Assembly (NCBI GenBank): GCA_031265015.1
Contig: JAISDG010000069.1
Span: 1 to 20,079 of the forward strand
Direction of reading: 5' to 3'
DNA from: Spirochaetaceae bacterium
GTDB lineage: Bacteria > Spirochaetota > Spirochaetia > Treponematales > Breznakiellaceae
Length of the DNA: 20,079 nt
Position numbers and translations under genes: made by a program. How positions within the stretch are numbered: position 1 is the stretch's first letter; each line of letters opens with the position of its first letter. The notes beneath the pieces were generated by a model. It was not told the DNA's origin and made no database searches. It saw nothing but the letters and a program-made list of their open reading frames with translations. Below, piece after piece: positions 1-7,039 of this stretch.

Positions 1-303
1 ACGCTGCGGGAATCCATATCCGCAAGCGATAATAACTGGGCGGGGATGCTTTACGACGGAAAAGAATATTACTTCTCGAAGAAATACCCGGTCCGTATTG
101 TAGACAGGGTCGGCGGCGGAGACAGCTTTGGGGCGGGCCTGATTTACGGCGCCCTTAAAGGGTTCCCGCCCCGGGAGGCACTCGAATTCGCGGTTGCCGC
201 AAGCTGCCTAAAACATTCTATTGAGGGAGACTTTAATCTTGTTTCGGCGGATGAAGTAAAAAAACTGGCCGGCGGCGACAGCTCGGGACGAGTCCAGCGC
301 TGA
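1..303 (+). CDS. PfkB-family sugar kinase, C-terminal part (probably 2-keto-3-deoxygluconate kinase)
   Basis: This is the 3' end of a gene that begins left of the window; the frame is open from base 1 to the TGA at 301-303. The visible 100 residues contain the PfkB/ribokinase C-terminal signature around RVGGGDSFGAG, where the G-D-S-F-G-A-G stretch forms the anion hole and supplies the catalytic Asp that activates the sugar hydroxyl for phosphate transfer from ATP. Downstream, ALEFAVAASCLKHSIEGDFN is the usual helix followed by the H-x-G-D region seen in 2-keto-3-deoxygluconate kinases, which favours that substrate. KDG kinase makes 2-keto-3-deoxy-6-phosphogluconate in uronate/pectin breakdown and acts in the cytoplasm. 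The family call is firm. The substrate is inferred from residual similarity, because the substrate-binding N-terminal half is not in view. It converges on the HxlR-type regulator gene with a 22-base gap. Confidence 0.8.
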   Translation, partial: TLRESISASDNNWAGMLYDGKEYYFSKKYPVRIVDRVGGGDSFGAGLIYGALKGFPPREALEFAVAASCLKHSIEGDFNLVSADEVKKLAGGDSSGRVQR

Positions 304-325
304 ATGTTGGTCTAACGAGCCTTGT

Positions 326-826
326 TTAAGGGGCCCTGGCTATAAGTAATTTTCTGGGTTTTATTTCTTTATTTTCTTCGTTGACAGTAAGGTTTCTCGG
401 CGGAATTGTTTTAGCGGCGCTTTCGGCTTTTAAAGCCGTGATCCTGTCTTTTTCCAGGAGTTTTTCGTGGTAGAATTTCATGTTTGCCCTGCCCCATTTC
501 CACATCTCGTCCACAATGGGCAGAATGGAATTCCCCAAATTCGCCGTCAGGCGGTATTCTACTTTGGGCGGTACCACGGGGAATACTTCCCTTTCCACAA
601 TATCGTCATATTCAAGTTCTCTTAGCTGCTTTGTCAGAATGCGATCGCTTATCCCGGGGAAGAGCTTAAAAATCTGCCCGTACCGCAGCGGTCCTTCGTG
701 TCCCAAATGCCAAATTATTACTATCTTGTATTTTCCGCTGATGACCGCCATGGTTAATTCTTTTTCACAGAAAAAGTCGTTTTTTCTAAAGCGCTGCTCA
801 ATTTCCTGACGTAATTGTATGGACAT
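326..826 (-). CDS. HxlR-family winged-helix transcriptional regulator
   Basis: A 166-residue cytoplasmic DNA-binding protein. Residues about 18-110 match the HxlR/MarR-like winged helix in order: Cys20, the AVISGKYKIVIIWHL helix, the recognition segment FPGISDRILTKQLRELE, the wing with EREVFPVVPPKVEYRLT, and a closing helix with the typical W-G pair (MWKWGRANM). Cys20 sits exactly where redox-sensing family members such as YodB and HypR carry their conserved cysteine, so a thiol or electrophile signal is possible but inferred. About 45 residues after the W-G pair form a Lys/Glu-rich tail that the family core lacks. The ATG at 826 is preceded by a GGAGG site about 8 bases upstream and by a TTGACA promoter at 876-904. 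The regulated genes are unknown. HxlR proteins often control a divergent or neighbouring gene, but upstream here lies only decayed DNA. Confidence 0.85.
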   Translation of the reverse strand: MSIQLRQEIEQRFRKNDFFCEKELTMAVISGKYKIVIIWHLGHEGPLRYGQIFKLFPGISDRILTKQLRELEYDDIVEREVFPVVPPKVEYRLTANLGNSILPIVDEMWKWGRANMKFYHEKLLEKDRITALKAESAAKTIPPRNLTVNEENKEIKPRKLLIARAP

Positions 827-875
827 TTACTTTCCTCCCGCAGCTTCTCATTCTACCGGCAGCTCAGTTTCCACC

Positions 876-904
876 AGCGTATTCCTGTTTATCCGGGTTG
901 TCAA
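876..904 (-). promoter_or_regulatory. Putative sigma-70 promoter of the HxlR-type regulator
   Basis: On the minus strand a perfect TTGACA (899-904) is followed after 17 bases by TACGCT (876-881), which matches TATAAT at three positions including both ends. Predicted transcription would start near 869, leaving a leader of about 43 bases with GGAGG before the ATG at 826. No clear operator dyad was seen. Confidence 0.5.
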
Positions 905-986
905 GGTCCCGCGTTGCCTCATACTTAATCTAACCCAAATGAACTCATCCGGGGGAGGACTTGGAGAGAGTACCGGGGGATTAACA

Positions 987-1113
987 ATGCAAGAAAATAT
1001 GTCAATCACCGGAGAAGTCAGCAAGCGTTATCAACAGGCAGGGAAATGAACCTCCCCGACCTGAAGGACGAGGTATCAACAGAAAATACGCACTGCATAT
1101 TTTGGCTAATAAT
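987..1113 (+). pseudogene. Decayed N-terminus of an integrase-core transposase (IS remnant)
   Basis: Two short pieces in different frames read like the start of one protein. Positions 987-1049 encode a Met-led peptide with SITGEVSKRYQQAGK and then a TGA stop. It is preceded by a GGGGG ribosome-binding site about 6 bases upstream. Positions 1072-1113, in another frame, encode GINRKYALHILANN. From memory, DDE/integrase-core transposases common in treponemes start with a segment like E-x-S-x-R-Y-Q-x-A-x-K-K, followed about 15 residues later by the helix T-G-Y-N-R-K-Y-A-x-x-x-L. The order and strand agree, but about half of the intervening segment is missing or frameshifted and no catalytic domain follows. 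No terminal inverted repeats or target duplication were found. The resemblance is from memory and needs a homology search. Confidence 0.4.
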
Positions 1114-1190
1114 GTGCCGGCCCAAATGTCGCTTAACGTCCCGGGCGCCAGCTTATACCCTTCGCCGTGGGGGCCCAAGGGTCGGGAAAG

Positions 1191-3935
1191 TTATTCGTCA
1201 AAAAGGAAAAGCTCCGCGGATCCCGCCGGGACGGTCTTTTTTATGTTCCGGTTTTCTTTTTTTGCCGGTATTCCGGTTTCTCCGTCCCGCAAAAACCCCT
1301 TCCAACGGTGAATCGCCGTCAACGCTTCCAGGGGGGTCATGTTGTCGGGATCCAGCGCCGCCAGTTCCCGGATGATACGTTCCGTACCCGGAGGAAACGG
1401 CGGGATCGGCGGCGCCAGGGCCGGCGTTAAAAACGGCGGAGCCTGTGAGCCGTCCCCCGGAGCGGGGGAAGCGGGCTGAAGGATCCCGTCCCGCGGAGCG
1501 GCGCCCAGGCTGTCCTTTTCCCGGATCCGGTCCAGAACCGCCCGGGCTCTCTCCAGGACCGCGGCGGGAATGCCCGCCAGGCCCGCGACATGGAGGCCGT
1601 AAGATTCGGCGGCGGGTCCTTCCCGTAATTTCCTGAGGAAGATGATTTTTCCGTCCCTTTCCAGGACTTCCATGGAACGGTTTGCCAGGCCCTCTTTTTC
1701 CATCTGGGAGAGTTCGTGAAAATGGGTGGCAAAAAGGGTTCTGCACTGTATCCGTTCCAGCAGATCCTCGCAGACCGCCCAGGCTATGGCCAGGCCGTCG
1801 GTGGTTCCCGTTCCCCTGCCCACTTCGTCCATGATCACCAGGCTTTTTTCCGTGGCGGTATGGAGTATATGGGCGGTTTCATTCATCTCCACCAGGAACG
1901 TCGATTCCCCCCGGGCCAGGTTGTCGGAAGAACCGACCCTGCAGTAGATCCGGTCCGTAATGCCGATAAGGGCGTCACGGGCAGGGACAAAACTGCCGAT
2001 CTGGGCCATGATCGTAATAAGCGCCGCCTGGCGGAGGTAGGTTGATTTGCCCGCCATATTGGGACCGGTAATAAGGGCAAAAAAGATACGCCCCCCGTCC
2101 AGGTACAGATCGTTGGGAATAAATTCCCCCCCGGGTAAATGGGCTTCCACCACCGGATGGCGGCCTTCGGTAAAGGCGGTTCTTTTTTCGATATCAAGTT
2201 CCGGCCGCGTCCAGCCCCGGATGGTTGCCGCCCAGGCCAGGGACTGGGCGGTATCCAGTTCCGCCATGAGCCTCGCGGCCGCGGAAATACGGTCCAGCCG
2301 GACCTTTGCCTTTTCCCGGAGTTCCAGAAACAGTTTCTTTTCCAGTTCGACGATCCTGTCCGCCGCGCTGTTTATTTCCGATTCAAGCCGGGCCAGGGTG
2401 TCGGTGGTAAACCGTTCCCCGGCAACAGTACCCTGGCGGCGGATAAAACGGGGCGGCACCCTGGACAGATAGGTTTTCGTGACCTCGAAAAAATAACCGA
2501 TAAGCCGGTTATAACGGATCTTAAGGCTCGGTATTCCGGTGGCCTTTTTTTCCGTTTCCAGGTAATCTTCAAGCATCTGCCGGCCGTGATCCTTAACCTG
2601 CTTAAGGCGGTCAAGCTCTTCGTTGTAGCCGTCCCGGATAAGGCCGCCCTCGGTCAAGAGTACGGAAGGATTTTCGCAGAGCCCTCTTTCCAGGAGGGAT
2701 CGGAGTTCTTCCAGGACGGCAAAATCATCCCGGCTAAAGGAAGCGGCCCCGGGGGATTCAAAGAGACCCGCTTTTTCCAGCGCCGCCGCCGCAAGCGCCC
2801 CCAGAGACGCCATGGCGTTTTGAAGGGACACCAGATCCTTGCCATGGGCCTTGTCCATGGCAAGCCTGGAACTCAGCCGTTCCAGATCCGGCGTTTTTGC
2901 CAGCAGGCTCCGGACGGCGCTTAAGGCTTCCTGATCCCGGTAGAATTTTTCCAGCAGGTCCAGCCTGCGTTCGATGGGAGCAACGTTTTTAAGGGGATGG
3001 AGCAGTCTCCTCTTAAGGAGCCGCCTGCCCATAGCCGTTTTTGTTTCGTCCAGAATTTCAAAAAGGGAATAGCGTTCCGTCCCATCCCGAAGGTTCCTGA
3101 CCAGTTCCAGGTTGCACTGGGAAGCTTCATCAATTTCCACAAATTCGCTTTTGCCGTACACCGAAAGGGAACTGACGTGGGGGATAAGGCTTTTAGCGGT
3201 ATCGCCCAGATAGTCCAGCAGGGCGCCGGCGGCGAGGAGTTCCGGCGACGTATCGTCCAGTCCGAAGCCCTTTAAGCCGGCGGTTTTAAACTGCCGGCAC
3301 AGCCGCTCCCGGGCCCGTTCCCGGTCAAAAAGCCAGTCCGCCCAGCGGTTAATCACCAGATTGGGCCTGCCCTGGAGTTTTGCCGTCAACGCGGGCATTT
3401 CTTCAAAGAGAGATTCGGCAACTATCATCTCCCGGATTTCAAGCCGTTCCAGTTCCAGGGCCAGGTTAAAGGCCGCCTCCTCCGCGGGAAAAGAGGTGGC
3501 GTAAAAATCACCGGCGGACAGATCAATATAGGAAAATGAGACAGCCTTCCCCGCGGGGGCCAGGGAAGCCAGGTAATTGGAACTGCCCTTTTCCAGATAA
3601 TCTTCGTCAATGATGGTGCCGGGGGTGATTACCTCCATCACTTTGCGGTCCATCAGTTTGGTCAGCCCCGGCCCGGAAACCTGCTCACAAACGGCGATTT
3701 TTTTTCCGTACCGCAGGAGCCTGGCAATGTAACCGCGGGCGGCATGGCAGGGAAGTCCGCACATGGGCAGGCCGTTACGGCTGGTAAGGGTTAAATTGAG
3801 GAGGGAAGAAACTTCCAGGGCATCATCGGCGAACATCTCATAAAAATCCCCCAGCCGGAAAAACAGAACACTGCCCTGATGCTCCCGTTTTATACGATTG
3901 TACTGCTCCAGCATAGGGCTTGCGCCCGCAGCCAC
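1191..3935 (-). CDS. mutS: DNA mismatch repair ATPase MutS
   Basis: A 914-residue protein that binds base mismatches and small loops and starts repair using ATP. The mismatch-reading F-x-E motif is present as Phe31-Tyr32-Glu33 in GDFYEMF. The connector, lever and clamp domains follow. The ATPase has Walker A GPNMAGKST at residues 624-632 (Lys630), Walker B around VIMDEVGRGT with Asp703-Glu704, and the conserved ATHFHEL segment. The protein is longer than the usual 850 or so residues because a Pro-rich linker (about 805-845) precedes the C-terminal helical domain (LDPDNMTPLEALTAIHRWK) and a tail ending ELFLFDE. Residues 908-912 (ELFLF) resemble the beta-clamp pentapeptide QL[SD]LF. The start is GTG at 3935, and its Shine-Dalgarno AGGAGG lies in the final codons of skp, 13 bases upstream. 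It is the last gene of the tamB-bamA-skp-mutS operon. Confidence 0.97.
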   Translation of the reverse strand: MAAGASPMLEQYNRIKREHQGSVLFFRLGDFYEMFADDALEVSSLLNLTLTSRNGLPMCGLPCHAARGYIARLLRYGKKIAVCEQVSGPGLTKLMDRKVMEVITPGTIIDEDYLEKGSSNYLASLAPAGKAVSFSYIDLSAGDFYATSFPAEEAAFNLALELERLEIREMIVAESLFEEMPALTAKLQGRPNLVINRWADWLFDRERARERLCRQFKTAGLKGFGLDDTSPELLAAGALLDYLGDTAKSLIPHVSSLSVYGKSEFVEIDEASQCNLELVRNLRDGTERYSLFEILDETKTAMGRRLLKRRLLHPLKNVAPIERRLDLLEKFYRDQEALSAVRSLLAKTPDLERLSSRLAMDKAHGKDLVSLQNAMASLGALAAAALEKAGLFESPGAASFSRDDFAVLEELRSLLERGLCENPSVLLTEGGLIRDGYNEELDRLKQVKDHGRQMLEDYLETEKKATGIPSLKIRYNRLIGYFFEVTKTYLSRVPPRFIRRQGTVAGERFTTDTLARLESEINSAADRIVELEKKLFLELREKAKVRLDRISAAARLMAELDTAQSLAWAATIRGWTRPELDIEKRTAFTEGRHPVVEAHLPGGEFIPNDLYLDGGRIFFALITGPNMAGKSTYLRQAALITIMAQIGSFVPARDALIGITDRIYCRVGSSDNLARGESTFLVEMNETAHILHTATEKSLVIMDEVGRGTGTTDGLAIAWAVCEDLLERIQCRTLFATHFHELSQMEKEGLANRSMEVLERDGKIIFLRKLREGPAAESYGLHVAGLAGIPAAVLERARAVLDRIREKDSLGAAPRDGILQPASPAPGDGSQAPPFLTPALAPPIPPFPPGTERIIRELAALDPDNMTPLEALTAIHRWKGFLRDGETGIPAKKENRNIKKTVPAGSAELFLFDE

Positions 3936-3945
3936 AGTGTGGTTT

Positions 3946-4479
3946 TTACCTCCTGGTATTAGCCGACCTGATTCGTTCGATAACTTTATTGGTAATATCT
4001 ACCGAAGGACTATACCACAAAATACCCGAGCCGTCCTGCTTGCTTAAGATCATGCTGTAACCCTCGCTTTCCCCCACCGTCTTTAAAACGCTGTTAAGCC
4101 GGGTTAAAAAATCATCGTTGCTGACAAGTCTGGCCCGTTCCCTTTCCAGATCCGCAAAGCTGGTCTGAATATAGTTCTGCACCGCCAGGGTTTTGGTTTT
4201 TATCTGGGTTTCCAGGCTTTTTACCTGGTCCTCTTTACCGCTTTCCTGGGCCTCCGCCAGTTTTGCGTTCAGTTCCTGCAGTTCCTTGTTTCTGCGATCA
4301 ATCTCGGCCTGGACCTGTGCGCTCTTTTCGTTAAAACTCCGGGCGGACGCGAATTGATCGGCAAACGCGGCCGTAACCTTGTTAATGTCAACCACGGCAA
4401 AGCGGGTAATCGACTGCTGGGCTCCAAGGACCGTCAAAAGCCCTCCCAGCAGCAGTGTCAGGATAAGATACCGTTTCAT
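3946..4479 (-). CDS. skp: Periplasmic outer-membrane-protein chaperone, OmpH/Skp family
   Basis: A 177-residue exported protein that would hold unfolded outer-membrane proteins in the periplasm on their way to BamA. The start chosen is ATG at 4479, since GGGAGG lies 5 bases upstream. An in-frame start at 4509 would add ten residues in front of the signal peptide and lacks such a site. Residues 1-20 (MKRYLILTLLLGGLLTVLGA) form a signal peptide with likely cleavage after LGA. FAVVDINKVTAAF is the family's first beta strand. About residues 45-120 are a charged coiled coil (EIDRRNKELQELNAKLAEAQ and on), the tentacles of the Skp trimer. GYSMILSKQDGSGILWYSPSVDITNKVIERI is the C-terminal body strand and helix. 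It lies 10 bases after bamA and 10 before mutS, with overlapping ribosome-binding sites at both junctions. Confidence 0.9.
   Translation of the reverse strand: MKRYLILTLLLGGLLTVLGAQQSITRFAVVDINKVTAAFADQFASARSFNEKSAQVQAEIDRRNKELQELNAKLAEAQESGKEDQVKSLETQIKTKTLAVQNYIQTSFADLERERARLVSNDDFLTRLNSVLKTVGESEGYSMILSKQDGSGILWYSPSVDITNKVIERIRSANTRR
3949..3954 (-). promoter_or_regulatory. mutS ribosome-binding site inside the end of skp
   Basis: AGGAGG here is at once the last two Arg codons of skp (followed by its TAA at 3946-3948) and the Shine-Dalgarno of mutS. The spacing to the GTG at 3935 is 13 bases, longer than usual, and no other start codon fits better in frame. This arrangement suggests translational coupling between the two genes. 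Confidence 0.6.
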
Positions 4480-4489
4480 ATAAACCTCC

Positions 4490-6994
4490 CTAATTTGTTG
4501 GTACCGCAAAGGAAATCACAAAATCAAGACCGGAAGTGGGATCGTTGGCCTGTTTAAACATACTTCCCGGCTGGAACCTGACCTGCCCGTCCTGAATAAT
4601 AAAGCGTTTTGCCAAAAGGAAACGGAAGGGAAACTGCGCGATGGTAAAGCGCAGGCCCCCGCCGTAACTGAACCGCCAGTCTTCCACTTTAAGCGTGGAA
4701 AAAAAGTCGTCCGGGGTAGCCTTGGCTACCGCCGCGTCAAAGAACCAGTCAAAGGCAAGAATATTGGGAACCAGGGGTATCCGCAGTTCCACCCAGTTCT
4801 CCCAGAGAGCGAAGCCCCTGGTCATCCGTTCCTCATACCAGCCCCGGCCGATAAACATGCCGTCGATATAAAGCTTATTGACGTCTTCGATAACCGGATC
4901 CTCCATACCGAACTGGGGCAGGATAAAGGACAGTCCCGAATGAAGGGCCAGGACGGTTTTAAAATTCCATTTATCCGTAACGGGAAGATTGAGCAGGGTA
5001 AAATAGGCTTCCGCCTTGGTATCACTGCGGATATAGTGTTCCAGCTCTATGGGGAAAAAGCCGTGGAAAGAAAAACGCTGGCTGGCATAGTAGCCCCTGG
5101 AAGGATCGTAATACAAATCCCGGTTATCCAGGAAAACAGTGGTAAACAACGAGTTAACCGGCGTCCACTCCCCGTTCCGCTCCCTGATAACCGGATCAAA
5201 GGGCCGTATCATGTCGTCGTAACTGTTGTTGACAAAGCCGGTCCGTATGCCCCCGCCGGTACCCAGGGTTCCCAGGCGGGTATGCCAGCGGTAGGTGGCG
5301 GAAAACCCCACGGAGGCAAACCACTGCTGATATTCCATCAGGTATTCGTCCTTGGGTATCTTGCTGTCCGCCCTGTAGGAATCATAGTCATAAAACCCGT
5401 CGGGAAAGGCTTCGTCTTCGTCACCGTTAAAGAGGGGGCCCGTCACGCCGTTGTTCATGGCGGCATGCCGTTTGGAATGGCTGAGGCTGAAATCCACCCC
5501 CCAGGACAGGGGAATGTCCCTCATCCAGCGCTGCGAATAAGCAAGAGAAAGATTCTGGCTGGTGGTCGAGGCGGTTATTTCGGCCCGGAGCTGGTTCCCG
5601 TAACCAAGAAAATTTCTATCGGTCCAGCTTAAAAGGCCCGAAATGGGAAAATCATCGGGATCCGAAGAACCGGAAAAGGTAAGCCCGAACTGGATATCCG
5701 TGGTATGCCCTTCCTCCACATTAATTATCAGATCCATCAAGCCGTCTTCGCTGCCCGGAACCGGCTCGGGAAGAACATTGGAAAAGTACTGCAGGTTCAT
5801 CAGGTTCTGGTATCCGGTCATGACCTTGGCGTTTGAATAAATATCCCCGGGTTCCAGGGGTATCTCCCGCAGGATCACATGATCCTTGGTTTTTTTGTTT
5901 CCCCGGATCACAATATTTTCAATGTGGGCCCTGCCCCGTTCCACGATTTTTATCACATAGGAAATCCGGCCGTCATCGGTATTCCGCAGTTCTTCCTGGT
6001 CTATGGAATTGTAAATATACCCGTTCTCAAAGTAGAGGCCTGCCACCCGCCGCAGATCCATGTCGATTCTGGACGCGTTGGCGGTTTCACCGGGCTCTGA
6101 ACGGATAAGCTTTTGAAGCTGTTCGTCGGTAAAAATATCGTTTCCTTCAAAGGTAATGCCCTCAAAGGTATACTGGCGCCCTTCGTAGATGCGATAGGTG
6201 ATAACCATATTGTTGTTGCCCTTGGCGTCTTTGGAAACATCCTGGACCACGTCGGCCACTTCCGCGTCCAGGTAGCCCCTGTCCCGGTAATACCGGTTCA
6301 GAGCTTCCCGGTCGGCAATAAGTTTGGCGTCCTGGAAAGCGCCGCTCCGGCCTGGTCCCACTCCCTTGTCCTTCATGGAAAGCTGGCCCCTCAAGCTGCC
6401 GCTCGAAAAGATCCTGTTGCCCTCAAAATAAACGTTGGTCACGGTGATCTTTTCACCTTCGGTGATGTAGAAAAAGACCGTCACCGTTCCGTCCCTCTCC
6501 GGCTGGGTTTCCGAACGGACCTGCGCGTCGGGGAAGCCCTTTTCCCGGTACTTGTTGCGGACCGCCGCTTCGTCGGAACGGATTATCATCGTATTGGCCA
6601 CGTCCTTGATTTTTGTGGCAATGGAGTCCATCAATTCCCTTCTGCGGACCCCGGAATTGCCGACAAAGGTAATCTTTGACACGGTGGGCCGTTCAACGAC
6701 CCGGAACAGGATGATGACTTCGTTTCCCGCGGGATCCGCCGGTATGGCGGTGGGGGTAATCAGTTCAAAATACTCAAGAGCATTGAGAGTACTCTGGATC
6801 TCCTGAAAAACGCTGTCGCTAAAGGGAAGGCCCTTGTAGGATTCTACGGCGTCGTTCAGCTCCGAAGACCGGACGGATTTAAGGCCCTCAAAGCGGATAT
6901 CATTAATGGGCTTGCCCTGATACCAGTCCGGCGACTGGGCAAGGGCAAAACCGGCTATACAAAACGACAGAATGACTGCAAATAAAAAACGCAT
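4490..6994 (-). CDS. bamA: Outer-membrane beta-barrel assembly protein BamA
   Basis: An 834-residue Omp85 protein that folds and inserts beta-barrel proteins into the outer membrane. The start is ATG at 6994 with GGGAG 4 bases upstream; an in-frame start at 7030 lacks a site. Residues 1-19 (MRFLFAVILSFCIAGFALA) are a signal peptide with ALA before Gln20. Residues about 25-430 are successive POTRA repeats, recognisable by strands such as INDIRFEGL, VSKITFVGN, VTNVYFEGN, FEGITFEGN and IENIVIRGN, five in all. The rest is the 16-strand barrel, including the loop-6 signature as TRGF with Arg726-Gly727-Phe728. The last residues, FVISFAVPTN, do not end in the aromatic residue typical of the proteobacterial beta-signal. 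It lies 40 bases after tamB, and a possible internal promoter (7011-7039) fills that gap. Orthologous to the treponemal TP0326 type of BamA by context and features. Confidence 0.95.
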   Translation of the reverse strand: MRFLFAVILSFCIAGFALAQSPDWYQGKPINDIRFEGLKSVRSSELNDAVESYKGLPFSDSVFQEIQSTLNALEYFELITPTAIPADPAGNEVIILFRVVERPTVSKITFVGNSGVRRRELMDSIATKIKDVANTMIIRSDEAAVRNKYREKGFPDAQVRSETQPERDGTVTVFFYITEGEKITVTNVYFEGNRIFSSGSLRGQLSMKDKGVGPGRSGAFQDAKLIADREALNRYYRDRGYLDAEVADVVQDVSKDAKGNNNMVITYRIYEGRQYTFEGITFEGNDIFTDEQLQKLIRSEPGETANASRIDMDLRRVAGLYFENGYIYNSIDQEELRNTDDGRISYVIKIVERGRAHIENIVIRGNKKTKDHVILREIPLEPGDIYSNAKVMTGYQNLMNLQYFSNVLPEPVPGSEDGLMDLIINVEEGHTTDIQFGLTFSGSSDPDDFPISGLLSWTDRNFLGYGNQLRAEITASTTSQNLSLAYSQRWMRDIPLSWGVDFSLSHSKRHAAMNNGVTGPLFNGDEDEAFPDGFYDYDSYRADSKIPKDEYLMEYQQWFASVGFSATYRWHTRLGTLGTGGGIRTGFVNNSYDDMIRPFDPVIRERNGEWTPVNSLFTTVFLDNRDLYYDPSRGYYASQRFSFHGFFPIELEHYIRSDTKAEAYFTLLNLPVTDKWNFKTVLALHSGLSFILPQFGMEDPVIEDVNKLYIDGMFIGRGWYEERMTRGFALWENWVELRIPLVPNILAFDWFFDAAVAKATPDDFFSTLKVEDWRFSYGGGLRFTIAQFPFRFLLAKRFIIQDGQVRFQPGSMFKQANDPTSGLDFVISFAVPTN

Positions 6995-7010
6995 AAAACT
7001 CCCTTCGTGA

Positions 7011-7039
7011 AGTATATAGAGAAACGTCAAGTTTTTAAA
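7011..7039 (-). promoter_or_regulatory. Possible internal promoter for bamA-skp-mutS
   Basis: On the minus strand TTTAAA (7034-7039, overlapping the tamB stop) is followed after 17 bases by TATACT (7011-7016). Transcription would start near 7004, just before the GGGAG site of bamA. The -10 matches the TATACT boxes upstream of the genes at 15219 and 15805. The -35 is weak, and a nearby TTGACG is too close to the -10 to serve. Confidence 0.4.

Larger units (their letters stand above)
827..1190. other. Intergenic region without an intact gene
   Basis: This 364-base stretch lies between the start of the HxlR-type gene and the end of mutS. It holds the regulator's promoter and a frameshifted coding remnant (987-1113). 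Short open frames on the plus strand run into or through mutS and have no recognisable full-length product. From about 1114 to 1190 nothing clear is visible apart from a weak inverted pair (accctt/aagggt, 1157-1182) with no T-tract. Confidence 0.6.

Noticed and set aside
1157..1182. Possible mutS terminator (accctt/aagggt stem)
   Set aside because: Only six base pairs around a 14-base loop and no T-run on the minus strand; too weak to call.
2139..2924. A 261-codon plus-strand open frame inside mutS
   Set aside because: Antisense shadow of conserved MutS core sequence; composition is typical of a reversed GC-rich gene.
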